From the NCBI RefSeq assembly GCF_003711395.1, contig NZ_PJRJ01000026.1, forward strand, positions 1 through 39,238: a DNA stretch of 39,238 nt, written 5' to 3'. Positions 6,850 through 17,442 of the stretch are shown here, piece after piece. Positions within the stretch are counted from its first letter, which is position 1. Every line of letters starts with the position of its first letter. The notes under the pieces were generated by a model, which was not told the origin of the DNA, did not search any database, and worked only from the letters and a program-made list of their open reading frames with translations. The DNA comes from Acinetobacter sp. B51(2017). Its GTDB lineage: Bacteria; Pseudomonadota; Gammaproteobacteria; Pseudomonadales; Moraxellaceae. The position numbers were made by a program, and so were the translations under genes.

Positions 6850-9800
6850 ATGTCTCAACTTGATTGGAGTAAATTTGAAAATTTATCTGGTGCAGCTGAC
6901 GTAAATTTTGAAAAGCTTTGTAGATCATTAATAAGAAGACACTATGGTCAATATGGTTCTTTTAAAGAGCTTGCTAATCAGGCTGGGGTTGAGTTCCATC
7001 TAAAGTTAGACCAAGACTGTGCTTTAGGAGGCTCTACACGATGGTATGGATGGCAATGTAAATGGTATGACCTACCTAGAGCACGAGCAATAGGAACAAC
7101 TAGAAAAGACAAAATTATTGATGGACTTACTAAATCTAAGAAATATTTACCTCATTTAACGGATTGGGTTTTATGGACTAAATATATTCTTACAGAGGGC
7201 GATCAAAAGTGGTTTTATGGATTACAAGCTGATTATCCATTTAAACTACATCTTCAAACTTGTGATGACATTGAGAGTTTATTGGTTGGGCCAGCATTAG
7301 CTTTGCGAGAGGCTTATTTTGGTGAGTTGGTGATTGATGAACAAGTATTAAATCAACATTACCAAATCATAGCATCTACTCATAGTAAGAAGTTTCAACC
7401 TGAAGTGCACCAAACAGTTAAAGCTGAAAAGATAATTGAGAAATGTTTAGGAAGGCACGCTTCTTGGGAATCACTAGATAGCCTTGAGAAATCTATAGGC
7501 AATAATTTAAAAATAGTCAAAGATGCAGTTAATCTTGAGGATAGCTATGTCAAAACCACCTTGCCCGATTTTATAGCTGATGGGGAAAGATTGAGTAGTT
7601 TTTTAAATTCTTTATTTTCAGAGTTGGCAGCAGGAAATTTTGAAAAAGCAAAAGAGCTTTTGGTTGAAGATTTAAGTTGTGATTGGTCTAAATATAGGAA
7701 AACGATAGCTCGATTACGAGCTAACAGAAGCCATACTGCTATGTTTGCAGCAAATTTGTTAGCAGATTTTTATGCTTTTTCAGAAGAAATAAAAAAGGTA
7801 AGGAATGCTTTAAATGCCAAGGTCATTACTATCGTTGGTAAGGCTGGCGATGGTAAAACAGATCTTGCTTTAGAAATATGTAGACCAAGAGATGGCATTA
7901 ATGCTGGAGTTCTTTTTTTAGGAAAAGATTTAAATGCAGGCGAAAATTTAGATCATTTAGTCAAAAGTTTTAAGATATATGGACGACCTATTAATACATT
8001 TGAGGATCTTTTAGAAGCAGTAGATGCAGCAGGTCAACGCCTTTGTAAACGTATTCCAATTGTAATTGATGGGCTAAGTGAATCTGAAGACCCAAGAAAT
8101 TGGAGAAATGAAGTAGCTAAAGCAAATGCATTACTAGAAAACTATCCAAATATATTACTAGTGCTAACTTTAAGAGGGGAATTTTATAAAGATTGTATTC
8201 CAGAAACAATTCCAACTTTTGAGTTGAATGGGTTTGTAGATGATCCAATTGCGGCGATACATTGTTATTTTGAACATTACAAAATAGATGCTTTAGATGC
8301 AGATATACCAATCGAACTACTTTCACATCCTTTAACATTAAGACTTTACTGTGAATCAGCAAATTCAGAAAGAAGAATAGTTGTAGGTGTAGAAGCATTA
8401 CCCCGTTCTCAAGTTGCTATATTTGAGAAATACTTTGAAAAAGCAATTGATCATATTGTAGATTTATCTCCGTCAAATCAAAGGTTATATCATGAAGATA
8501 TTGAAGATACCTTATTGAAAATTGCTGAAGTGTTATGGACAGAAAATCGTAGGACATTAGATTTTAATCAGGCTCGTAGTATTGCTAATGAAGTCGTGAG
8601 GTCAGGAAGCAGCTTAATAAAAAGCCTTGAATCCGAGGGTATATTATTAAAGTATAGATCACAAAATGGTAATCATGAGATAGGTTTTTCTTATGATTTA
8701 ATGGCTGGGTTTAAAATAGCTGAATACCTTTTGAAAGGTGATTTCAATAGTTGGATTAGGAAAAATATTCATAAAATTCAGTATAGTCAACCACATTCAA
8801 ATACCTTGGCTTATGATGTTTTTAACTCATTAGTTGGTCTATATCCTAAATATTATGTGAGAAAACATCTTTGGCAATTGTTAGAAGGTGATTTTAAAGA
8901 ACGTGCTCTTTTACAAACAACTCAAGAGCAAGCAAGTCTTATCAATAGGGAAACCATTCAAGAATTTCAGAACTATTTATTATCCTCAGAGCAATTTGCT
9001 TCTCAAGCATTTAAAAAGCTGAAAACTACTCGGTCAGCATATGCTCATCCATTTGATGCAAACTTTTTAGATAAAGCTTTAAGAGCTATGGGAAATACAT
9101 ATCGTGATTTAACATGGTCTGAATGGATAAGAAAAAATTCTAGAGAACTTAAAAATGACCTAGAGCTCCTCGAGAAAAGATGGGCTGAAATACAAATTGG
9201 AACTAATGAAAAGGGTCGAGTTATATGGGTTCAATGGTTACTAACAACTAACCATAGAGATTTAAGAGATCAAGCAACAAAAGTACTTTCTACATATGCG
9301 AAAAAAGATCCAAAAACATTATTTGAGATTGCAATTAATTCATTAGATATTACGGATCCATACGTGCCAGAAAGAACTTTTGCTGCAGCGTATGGGGCTA
9401 TTTTGAGTGCTGATTTTATTGATGCAGAAAAAATAAATAGTAATGTTTGTAGTTTCGCCCAACAAATTATAGAAAATTGTTTTATACCTAATGCCCAATA
9501 CTCTACTACGCATACAATTCTGAGAGAATATTTACTAGGCACTATTAATTATGCTTTAACAGTAAATCAGAATTTTATCAGTCAAGAATATTTGGGTTAT
9601 TGTCAAAAGCCTTATAAACATTTACCTGATCTGTTCAATAGTCTACCTGATATAAGTGATGAGAGAATAATTGAAGTCAAGAAAGCAGCCCTTCAAATGG
9701 ACTTTAATAATTACACTATTGGGAGATTAATTCCTGATAGACGTAATTACGATGATTCACATCCTGATTATATTCAAACAAGAAGAACTATTTTAAAAAG

Positions 9801-10842
9801 AATGATTCAGCTTGGATATGAACCTGAAAAATTTCAAGAGATTGATCGAGATATAAGTTCGAGTTCTTATTATGATCGTGATGTGAAAATAGATAGATAT
9901 GGAAAAAAATATAGCTGGATTGCTTTCTATGAAATGTATGGATGGAAGGCTGATAGAGAACTTTTAGATGATTGGCGTGTTAATGAAAGATGCAGTGATG
10001 TAAGTATAGATCCAACTTTTCCTAAAGTTGATAATTCTTGGAGCCCTAAACTTACAGAAATATTTATTGATTCTCCAAATCATATCGGTGAATGGATTTT
10101 AAATGGACCAACCCCTAATTACTTGGATCTTTTAGAGACGCAGCAGTTTACCCAAAGTGATAGCTGGATTTTACTGAATGGATTTCTACAAGAGGACTCA
10201 AAAACGGATTATCGTGAAATATTTACATTCATGAGAGGTTTTTTTGTCGCAAATGAATATGTTTCTACAATAAGTGAATTTGTTTGTAATAAGGATTATC
10301 TTGGTAATAATGCATTGCCGCAAATTCCTGAAAACCATTATAAATATGCAGGCGAAATGGTTTTAGGAAATACATTTTTAGAACTGAATCATAATGTAAG
10401 TAGTCGGGTAAATTTTGATGAATGGGATGCATCCAGTTTTTTAATAGAAGTTCCTGTGCAATCTTATTCTTGGGAGTCTTATCACAGTTCTTTGAATCAA
10501 GCAGGGGGAATAGACTTTCCGAATCCTGAATTATGTCAGAGATTAGATCTAAAATACCATAATGGTGATTCAGACTTATATGATTTTGATGGGGTAGCCT
10601 CTATTTTTAAAACATTGAAATCTTCTGATGAGAATTTGAAAGGTAATTTATCATATTTAAGAAAAGATCTTTTCCAAAAATACCTTATAGAAACTGGACA
10701 AACATTTGTATGGATATTATGGGGAGAAAGAGGACAAAACTATAAAGGGAATGAAGAGATACATGAATATTTCAGAACTAATCAACACTTACATAAACAA
10801 GTTTATATTTGGAAGGATGATCAAATAGTTAAATTAAATTAA
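6850..10842 (+). CDS. Large PD-(D/E)XK nuclease-STAND NTPase fusion, probable defence effector
   Basis: I take the ATG at 6850 (MSQLDW, after a GAGGG ribosome site), giving 1330 residues. Residues about 10-165 look like an Mrr-like nuclease: E48 (AGVEFHLK) and Q69-x-K71 (GWQCKWYD). A helical stretch leads to Walker A GKAGDGKT (330-337) and Walker B IPIVIDGLSE (402-411), then LLVLTLRGEF and LLSHPLTLRLYCE, as in STAND/NACHT ATPases. The remaining 800 residues are mostly helical and repeat-like, with a distinct C-terminal piece (TFVWILWGERGQ). In families such as AVAST type 4, a nuclease-STAND-sensor protein oligomerises on a phage protein and cuts DNA; the same logic is inferred here. I cannot assign it to a named system. 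It ends about 40 bases before the transposon-end terminator. Confidence 0.8.
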   Translation: MSQLDWSKFENLSGAADVNFEKLCRSLIRRHYGQYGSFKELANQAGVEFHLKLDQDCALGGSTRWYGWQCKWYDLPRARAIGTTRKDKIIDGLTKSKKYLPHLTDWVLWTKYILTEGDQKWFYGLQADYPFKLHLQTCDDIESLLVGPALALREAYFGELVIDEQVLNQHYQIIASTHSKKFQPEVHQTVKAEKIIEKCLGRHASWESLDSLEKSIGNNLKIVKDAVNLEDSYVKTTLPDFIADGERLSSFLNSLFSELAAGNFEKAKELLVEDLSCDWSKYRKTIARLRANRSHTAMFAANLLADFYAFSEEIKKVRNALNAKVITIVGKAGDGKTDLALEICRPRDGINAGVLFLGKDLNAGENLDHLVKSFKIYGRPINTFEDLLEAVDAAGQRLCKRIPIVIDGLSESEDPRNWRNEVAKANALLENYPNILLVLTLRGEFYKDCIPETIPTFELNGFVDDPIAAIHCYFEHYKIDALDADIPIELLSHPLTLRLYCESANSERRIVVGVEALPRSQVAIFEKYFEKAIDHIVDLSPSNQRLYHEDIEDTLLKIAEVLWTENRRTLDFNQARSIANEVVRSGSSLIKSLESEGILLKYRSQNGNHEIGFSYDLMAGFKIAEYLLKGDFNSWIRKNIHKIQYSQPHSNTLAYDVFNSLVGLYPKYYVRKHLWQLLEGDFKERALLQTTQEQASLINRETIQEFQNYLLSSEQFASQAFKKLKTTRSAYAHPFDANFLDKALRAMGNTYRDLTWSEWIRKNSRELKNDLELLEKRWAEIQIGTNEKGRVIWVQWLLTTNHRDLRDQATKVLSTYAKKDPKTLFEIAINSLDITDPYVPERTFAAAYGAILSADFIDAEKINSNVCSFAQQIIENCFIPNAQYSTTHTILREYLLGTINYALTVNQNFISQEYLGYCQKPYKHLPDLFNSLPDISDERIIEVKKAALQMDFNNYTIGRLIPDRRNYDDSHPDYIQTRRTILKRMIQLGYEPEKFQEIDRDISSSSYYDRDVKIDRYGKKYSWIAFYEMYGWKADRELLDDWRVNERCSDVSIDPTFPKVDNSWSPKLTEIFIDSPNHIGEWILNGPTPNYLDLLETQQFTQSDSWILLNGFLQEDSKTDYREIFTFMRGFFVANEYVSTISEFVCNKDYLGNNALPQIPENHYKYAGEMVLGNTFLELNHNVSSRVNFDEWDASSFLIEVPVQSYSWESYHSSLNQAGGIDFPNPELCQRLDLKYHNGDSDLYDFDGVASIFKTLKSSDENLKGNLSYLRKDLFQKYLIETGQTFVWILWGERGQNYKGNEEIHEYFRTNQHLHKQVYIWKDDQIVKLN

Positions 10843-10877
10843 CTCATGTTACTAAAATTCAATTTAGATTAAAGAAA

Positions 10878-10899
10878 AACCCGCTATAAATGGCGGGTT
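10878..10899 (-). terminator. Intrinsic terminator just inside the transposon end
   Basis: AACCCGC (10878-10884) and GCGGGTT (10893-10899) form a 7-bp stem. The T-run (GGGTTTTTCTTT) follows on the minus strand, so it best stops transcription entering from nrdB; it may also act weakly on the cargo transcript. Confidence 0.7.
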
Positions 10900-10901
10900 C
10901 T

Positions 10902-10965
10902 CAATGACAACTTATGTGTCGCGCAATGACATTTTATGTGTCGCAAATGACAACTTATGTGTCGC
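10902..10965. repeat. Three direct repeats at the transposon end (probable TnsB binding sites)
   Basis: Near-identical units start at 10902, 10924 and 10945 (period 22 then 21): AATGACAACTTATGTGTCGC, AATGACATTTTATGTGTCGC, then the first version again. On the other strand they read GCGACACATAAGTTGTCATT, similar in layout to TnsB sites of Tn5053- and CAST-type transposons (GACA...TGTCATT). They stop about 20 bp from the nrdB stop codon, marking the end of the element. Confidence 0.85.
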
Positions 10966-10984
10966 GTGACGGACGAAAAAAATC

Positions 10985-12268
10985 TTACCAGCTTAACGCA
11001 CCACCAGTTTGGTAGTCGGTTACGCGAGTTTCAAAGAAGTTTTTCTCTTTACGTAAGTCCATCATTTCTGACATCCACTGGAATGGGTTATTCACGCCAG
11101 CAAATTGTTCAGGTAAACCTAATTGGTTTAAACGACGGTTACAGATGAACTTCAAATATTCTTCCATCATTGCCGCGTTCATGCCAAGTACGCCGCGTGG
11201 CATCGTATCTTTAGCATATTCGATTTCAAGCATGGTACCTTCAAGAATCATTTGAATGATTTCTTGTTGGAATTCAGCTGTCCATAAACCTGGGTTCTCG
11301 TTCTTGATTTGGTTAATCATGTCGATACCAAAGTTCAAGTGCATTGATTCATCACGTAAGATGTATTGGAATTGCTCAGCAACACCATTCATCTTGTTAC
11401 GACGACCCATCGACAAGATTTGTGAGAAACCACAGTAGAAGAAGATACCTTCTAAGACACAGTAGAACGCGATCAAGTTGCGTAGCAAGATTTGGTCGTT
11501 TTCAGGTGTACCTGTTTTAAAAGTAGGATCACTTAAAGACTGGGTATATTTAAGACCCCATGCCGCTTTACGCGCAACAGATGGCACTTCGCGGTACATG
11601 TTAAAGACTTCGCCTTCGTCCATACCTAAAGATTCGATACAGTATTGGTAAGCATGAGTATGAATTGCTTCTTCAAATGCTTGACGCAATAAGTATTGAC
11701 GGCATTCAGGGTTGGTAATGTGACGGTAGATCGCAAGGACTAAGTTGTTAGCCACCAATGAATCGGCAGTTGAGAAGAAACCAAGTGAACGCATTACAAT
11801 GGTACGTTCGTCTTCTGTTAAGCCATCTTCAGATTTCCACAATGCGATGTCGTGGTTCATGTTGACTTCTTGTGGCATCCAGTGGTTCGCACAACCGTCT
11901 AGATATTTTTGCCACGCCCACTCGTACTTAAATGGTACAAGTTGGTTTAAGTCAGCACGGCAGTTGATCATGGCTTTGTCATCAACTTGTACACGCTGTG
12001 CACCCATCTCAAGTTCTTCAAGACCTGGTGCTGCATCTAAGCTATTTAGGGCGTGAGATGCTCTTGCCAGTGGATCGGTTGAATCTGCTGCGGCTCCGCT
12101 ATAGGTTGTAGCGGGTTGTGGAGCTGCCACATGCGTCTGTGGTTGCTTTGCATCAGATACCACTTGCGGATTAGTCGCTTTTTGCGGTTCGACGGGCGCA
12201 GGCTGCTGTTCAGGTGCAGTCGGTTTTTGCGAATCATCTTCGAAATCGTCCCAACTTAGGATAGACAT
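10985..12268 (-). CDS. nrdB: Ribonucleoside-diphosphate reductase, class Ia, beta subunit
   Basis: This 427-residue protein makes the tyrosyl radical for ribonucleotide reduction in the cytosol. The metal/radical motif EAIHTHAY gives E200, H203 and Y207, equivalent to E. coli E115, H118 and Y122. Other ligands lie in [10 protein letters not shown] and [10 protein letters not shown]. The tail TGGALSW should dock onto NrdA. Residues about 13-65 are a Pro/Gln/Ala-rich extension absent from the E. coli protein. Translation starts at MSILSWDD. The coding end is intact although a Tn7-like element has inserted about 20 bp downstream. NrdA is encoded about 1 kb upstream on the same strand, with two small genes between. 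Confidence 0.97.
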   Translation of the reverse strand: MSILSWDDFEDDSQKPTAPEQQPAPVEPQKATNPQVVSDAKQPQTHVAAPQPATTYSGAAADSTDPLARASHALNSLDAAPGLEELEMGAQRVQVDDKAMINCRADLNQLVPFKYEWAWQKYLDGCANHWMPQEVNMNHDIALWKSEDGLTEDERTIVMRSLGFFSTADSLVANNLVLAIYRHITNPECRQYLLRQAFEEAIHTHAYQYCIESLGMDEGEVFNMYREVPSVARKAAWGLKYTQSLSDPTFKTGTPENDQILLRNLIAFYCVLEGIFFYCGFSQILSMGRRNKMNGVAEQFQYILRDESMHLNFGIDMINQIKNENPGLWTAEFQQEIIQMILEGTMLEIEYAKDTMPRGVLGMNAAMMEEYLKFICNRRLNQLGLPEQFAGVNNPFQWMSEMMDLRKEKNFFETRVTDYQTGGALSW

Positions 12269-12712
12269 AGTGTTTCTCTTCGTTGCTTTATATCTGGTTT
12301 AGACATCATCAACAAAGAAGATGTCATTACTATACGCCTAATATTTTTCAGCAATGTGATTTTTTCTTGATTGATATGCTTTCTTTAATGGAAAGATTAA
12401 ATCAATCATGAGAAAGGGTGCTGGGAATTAAGGCTTATAGAAAAGTTTTGAAATTTGCCGCGTATTGTAGTCAGAAAGGGTTAAATTTGATAGTCCAAAA
12501 GTGTGTATTAAGGCTAAAAAATGCTCGAAGATTATTTAGATCTATGTTTTTATTGTGAATAATAATTGTAAAAAAATCATTGATTTATATTGGGTAGATG
12601 TGCGCAATCTCGCCTCTACCTATAGAGGGAGAGTTCGTATTTAGGTAAAAAATTAAGGGGGCTAAAAAGTGATAATTTTTATAGATAAGTTCAGCATTAA
12701 AAAGTTAATTCC
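12269..12712. other. Intergenic region upstream of nrdB
   Basis: About 440 AT-rich bases with no convincing ORF. It should contain the nrdB promoter. A small CCTCTA/TAGAGG hairpin lies at about 12613-12630, of the same type as the other palindromes in the window. I see no NrdR-like pair here. Confidence 0.5.
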
Positions 12713-12838
12713 TTACTTAACTTTCTTATTTTTTCGGACTTTAATCAAAAAATAAGCTACAGGTACGTAAAACAAAACCACAAAGGAAATAATCAGGGCA
12801 GCAAGTCCTAACATATAGTTTGGGGTGATTGGTTCCAT
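12713..12838 (-). CDS. Small membrane protein, 41 residues
   Basis: It begins MEPITPNYMLGLAALI, crosses the membrane once (about residues 9-33, rich in Leu, Ile, Val and Phe) and ends in a basic tail VRKNKKVK. The ATG follows AAAGGAAATTTTC, a good ribosome site, and the gene ends with TAA at 12713. It is shorter than usual gene-calling limits. It lies between nrdA and nrdB on the same strand. Function unknown. Confidence 0.65.
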   Translation of the reverse strand: MEPITPNYMLGLAALIISFVVLFYVPVAYFLIKVRKNKKVK

Positions 12839-12861
12839 GAAAATTTCCTTTTGTTGTTTTG

Positions 12862-12974
12862 AAATTCTAATCCTCCCCAAACCCCTCCTTTAAAAAGGAG
12901 GGGCTTTCACGCACTCAATCTGAGTCAGAAAAAGTCCCCCTTTTTCAAAGGGGAATTTAGGGGGATTAGAAATA
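12862..12974. repeat. Palindromic intergenic element with two internal hairpins
   Basis: The outer arms, ATTCTAATCCTCCCC and GGGGGATTAGAAAT, are inverted copies. Inside are CCCCTCCTT/AAGGAGGGG (about 12882-12904) and CCCC/GGGG (about 12935-12953). It looks like a non-coding mobile palindrome (REP/MITE type). It lies upstream of the 41-residue gene and may shape nrdA-side transcription. Confidence 0.7.
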
Positions 12975-12995
12975 CAATAGTTAATTGCATTGCTT

Positions 12996-13178
12996 TTAAG
13001 AATTAGTTGCCTGAGCAACTACTTTCTCTTGAATATCTTGGTTATGAATATCTGAAGAGTGTCCAGTACTTCCACTTGTTAATAAATAAACAACTAGAAG
13101 TACTCGATATAGAATTCGTTCAAACTCTTCAAAAACCACACGTACTTTCTTTCGAAAATCTTTTAACTTGTTCGACAT
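12996..13178 (-). CDS. Small protein with one hydrophobic segment, 60 residues
   Basis: It begins MSNKLKDFRKKVRVVFEEFE, a basic amphipathic stretch, followed by RILYRVLLVVYLLTSG, long enough for a short membrane segment, then a polar tail. The ATG at 13178 follows TATAGGAGCGAAC, a strong ribosome site, which favours this strand over the overlapping plus-strand frame. It lies just downstream of nrdA on the same strand. Family and function unknown. Confidence 0.55.
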   Translation of the reverse strand: MSNKLKDFRKKVRVVFEEFERILYRVLLVVYLLTSGSTGHSSDIHNQDIQEKVVAQATNS

Positions 13179-13308
13179 GTTCGCTCCTATAAGGAACCAA
13201 TCATTTGAAGTAGCAAAAGTGAGTTCTTATGCTAACCACTCATAAGAATCAACCATTGCTAAGCCGCAATGATGAGATAAATCTCTGTTGATTCCTAATA
13301 TGGTTAAA

Positions 13309-16140
<2,832 letters not shown>

Positions 16141-16232
16141 TGCATCAACTCTTTATTGGTTTGTACACCATTAAGTTACTATTTATTGTACAGCTTAAGT
16201 TGGCAATAGCTACCCATCGCGTTTGTAAATAA

Positions 16233-16280
16233 ACACAAGACTTAGTGGTTTAAAGTAGGATTGGGCACAAGATACGGGAA
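16233..16280 (-). promoter_or_regulatory. Candidate NrdR-box pair upstream of nrdA
   Basis: ACACAAGACTTAGTGG (16233-16248) and GCACAAGATACGGGAA (16265-16280) share CACAAGA exactly 32 bases apart. NrdR boxes usually come in pairs about 31-32 bp apart and resemble ACACwAtATcTTGTGT or its reverse complement. By eye the first box matches at 13 of 16 positions; the second is weaker. NrdR would repress nrdA when nucleotides are plentiful. Confidence 0.5.
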
Positions 16281-16595
16281 AATCCGTGGTAGATCAATAT
16301 TGACATTTTAGAAAAGTTTTCGAATCAAACTTCTGTCAAAAAATAAAAAAAGGCAGACTTTATCTTTAAGCCTTGCCCCGTGTGGCATAGCATAGCAAAG
16401 CTTGGCAAAAGAGAATATAGATAAAGTTGTGGATAACTGAAAAAGCGGCAAATTTAATTTTTGTTAGGCAAAAAACATGCATTAATTGTTTAAAAAATGA
16501 CATTTCAATCCATTGCGAAGAGTAAGCAATTGCCGAAGATTAAAAAAATATAACAATTTGCTACTTTGATGTATCAGTTTGGTGAATGGAGTCTT

Positions 16596-16610
16596 GTTTA
16601 CAATGTAAAC
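16596..16610. promoter_or_regulatory. Inverted repeat in the bfmR promoter region
   Basis: GTTTAC-AAT-GTAAAC is a perfect 6+3+6 inverted repeat about 80 bp upstream of the bfmR start. BfmR is reported to bind its own promoter region, so this is a candidate regulator site; its identity is unproven. Confidence 0.35.
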
Positions 16611-16689
16611 GTGTGTATATTGCAACTTATATTTAAGCGTATCTATTGGATTTTAAAGGATACGTCAAGTTAATAAAGGGGCATTGTCC

Positions 16690-17406
16690 ATGAGCCAAGA
16701 AGAAAAGTTACCTAAAATTTTAATTGTTGAAGATGACGAGCGTTTAGCACGCTTAACGCAAGAATATTTAATCCGTAATGGCTTAGAAGTTGGGGTAGAA
16801 ACCGACGGTAACCGTGCGATCCGTCGTATTATTGCAGAACAGCCCGATTTGGTGGTGTTAGATGTGATGTTGCCGGGTGCTGATGGTCTGACCATTTGCC
16901 GTGAAGTGCGCCCACATTACCATCAACCGATTTTAATGCTGACAGCGCGTACCGAAGACATGGACCAAGTTTTAGGTCTAGAAATGGGTGCTGATGACTA
17001 TGTTGCAAAACCAGTTCAGCCACGCGTATTACTGGCGCGTATTCGTGCGCTACTACGTCGTACCGACAAAGTGGCTGAAGATGAAGTGGCACAGCGCATC
17101 GAATTTGATGATTTAGTCATTGATAACGGTGGTCGTTCGGTGACCTTAAATGGTGACCTCGTTGATTTCACTAGCGCAGAATATGACTTATTGTGGTTAT
17201 TGGCCTCTAATGCGGGTCGTATCTTATCGCGTGAAGATATTTTTGAGCGTTTACGCGGCATTGAATATGACGGTCAAGACCGTTCAATTGACGTGCGTAT
17301 TTCGCGTATTCGTCCAAAAATTGGCGATGATCCAGAAAATCCAAAACGTATTAAAACCGTACGTAGTAAAGGTTATTTATTTGTAAAAGAAACCAACGGG
17401 ATTTAA
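16690..17406 (+). CDS. bfmR: Response regulator BfmR (OmpR family)
   Basis: A 238-residue regulator. The receiver domain has the acidic pocket VEDD (13-16), phospho-acceptor D58 (VVLDVMLPG), T85 and K107. The winged-helix DNA-binding domain (about 135-235) includes SAEYDLLWLLASNAGRILSR and a YDGQDRSIDVRISRIRPKIG helix-wing region. The start is the ATG at 16690 (MSQEEKLPK), with AAAGGGG seven bases upstream; an in-frame TTG six bases earlier is unlikely. The near-match to Acinetobacter BfmR is strong. In A. baumannii BfmRS controls csu pili and biofilm, capsule and envelope-stress tolerance. The kinase gene follows 36 bases later. Confidence 0.95.
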   Translation: MSQEEKLPKILIVEDDERLARLTQEYLIRNGLEVGVETDGNRAIRRIIAEQPDLVVLDVMLPGADGLTICREVRPHYHQPILMLTARTEDMDQVLGLEMGADDYVAKPVQPRVLLARIRALLRRTDKVAEDEVAQRIEFDDLVIDNGGRSVTLNGDLVDFTSAEYDLLWLLASNAGRILSREDIFERLRGIEYDGQDRSIDVRISRIRPKIGDDPENPKRIKTVRSKGYLFVKETNGI

Positions 17407-17442
17407 TCGTTTTTTAGCCCCCTGATATAGGACAAGCCTTAG

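Larger units (their letters stand above)
1..10970. mobile_element. One end of a Tn7-like (TnsABC/TniCAB) transposon; other end outside window
   Basis: The segment carries a TnsA-like endonuclease, a TnsB/TniA-like DDE transposase and a TnsC/TniB-like ATPase, followed by cargo and then three direct 21/22-bp repeats just beyond the nrdB stop codon. Gene order (TnsA, TnsB, TnsC read from the end inwards) and a repeat-bearing end beside a conserved gene match Tn7-family organisation. The short TnsC and TniA-type transposase recall the tniC-tniA-tniB set of the AbaR/Tn6022 backbone of Acinetobacter. The exact terminal base is uncertain (about 10965-10976); I see no clear TGT terminus. A target-selection gene (TniQ/TnsD) is not seen and would lie to the left. 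Confidence 0.85.
16141..16689. other. Divergent regulatory region between nrdA and bfmR
   Basis: No gene is visible in about 550 bases. The nrdA side contains the candidate NrdR boxes (16233-16280). The bfmR side contains the inverted repeat at 16596-16610 and a TATATT-like -10 candidate near 16616. The middle (16400-16580) is AT-rich with no feature I can support. Confidence 0.6.

Noticed and set aside
6643..6928. Two minus-strand frames running through the Pro-Glu-Asn repeat
   Set aside because: A perfect 9-bp repeat with no stop in any frame creates long open frames by chance; the plus-strand frame has a strong ribosome site, a recognisable N-terminus and operon neighbours.
13007..13192. 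Plus-strand 61-codon frame opposite the 60-residue small protein
   Set aside because: It has no good ribosome site, whereas the minus-strand frame follows TAGGAG at the right distance.
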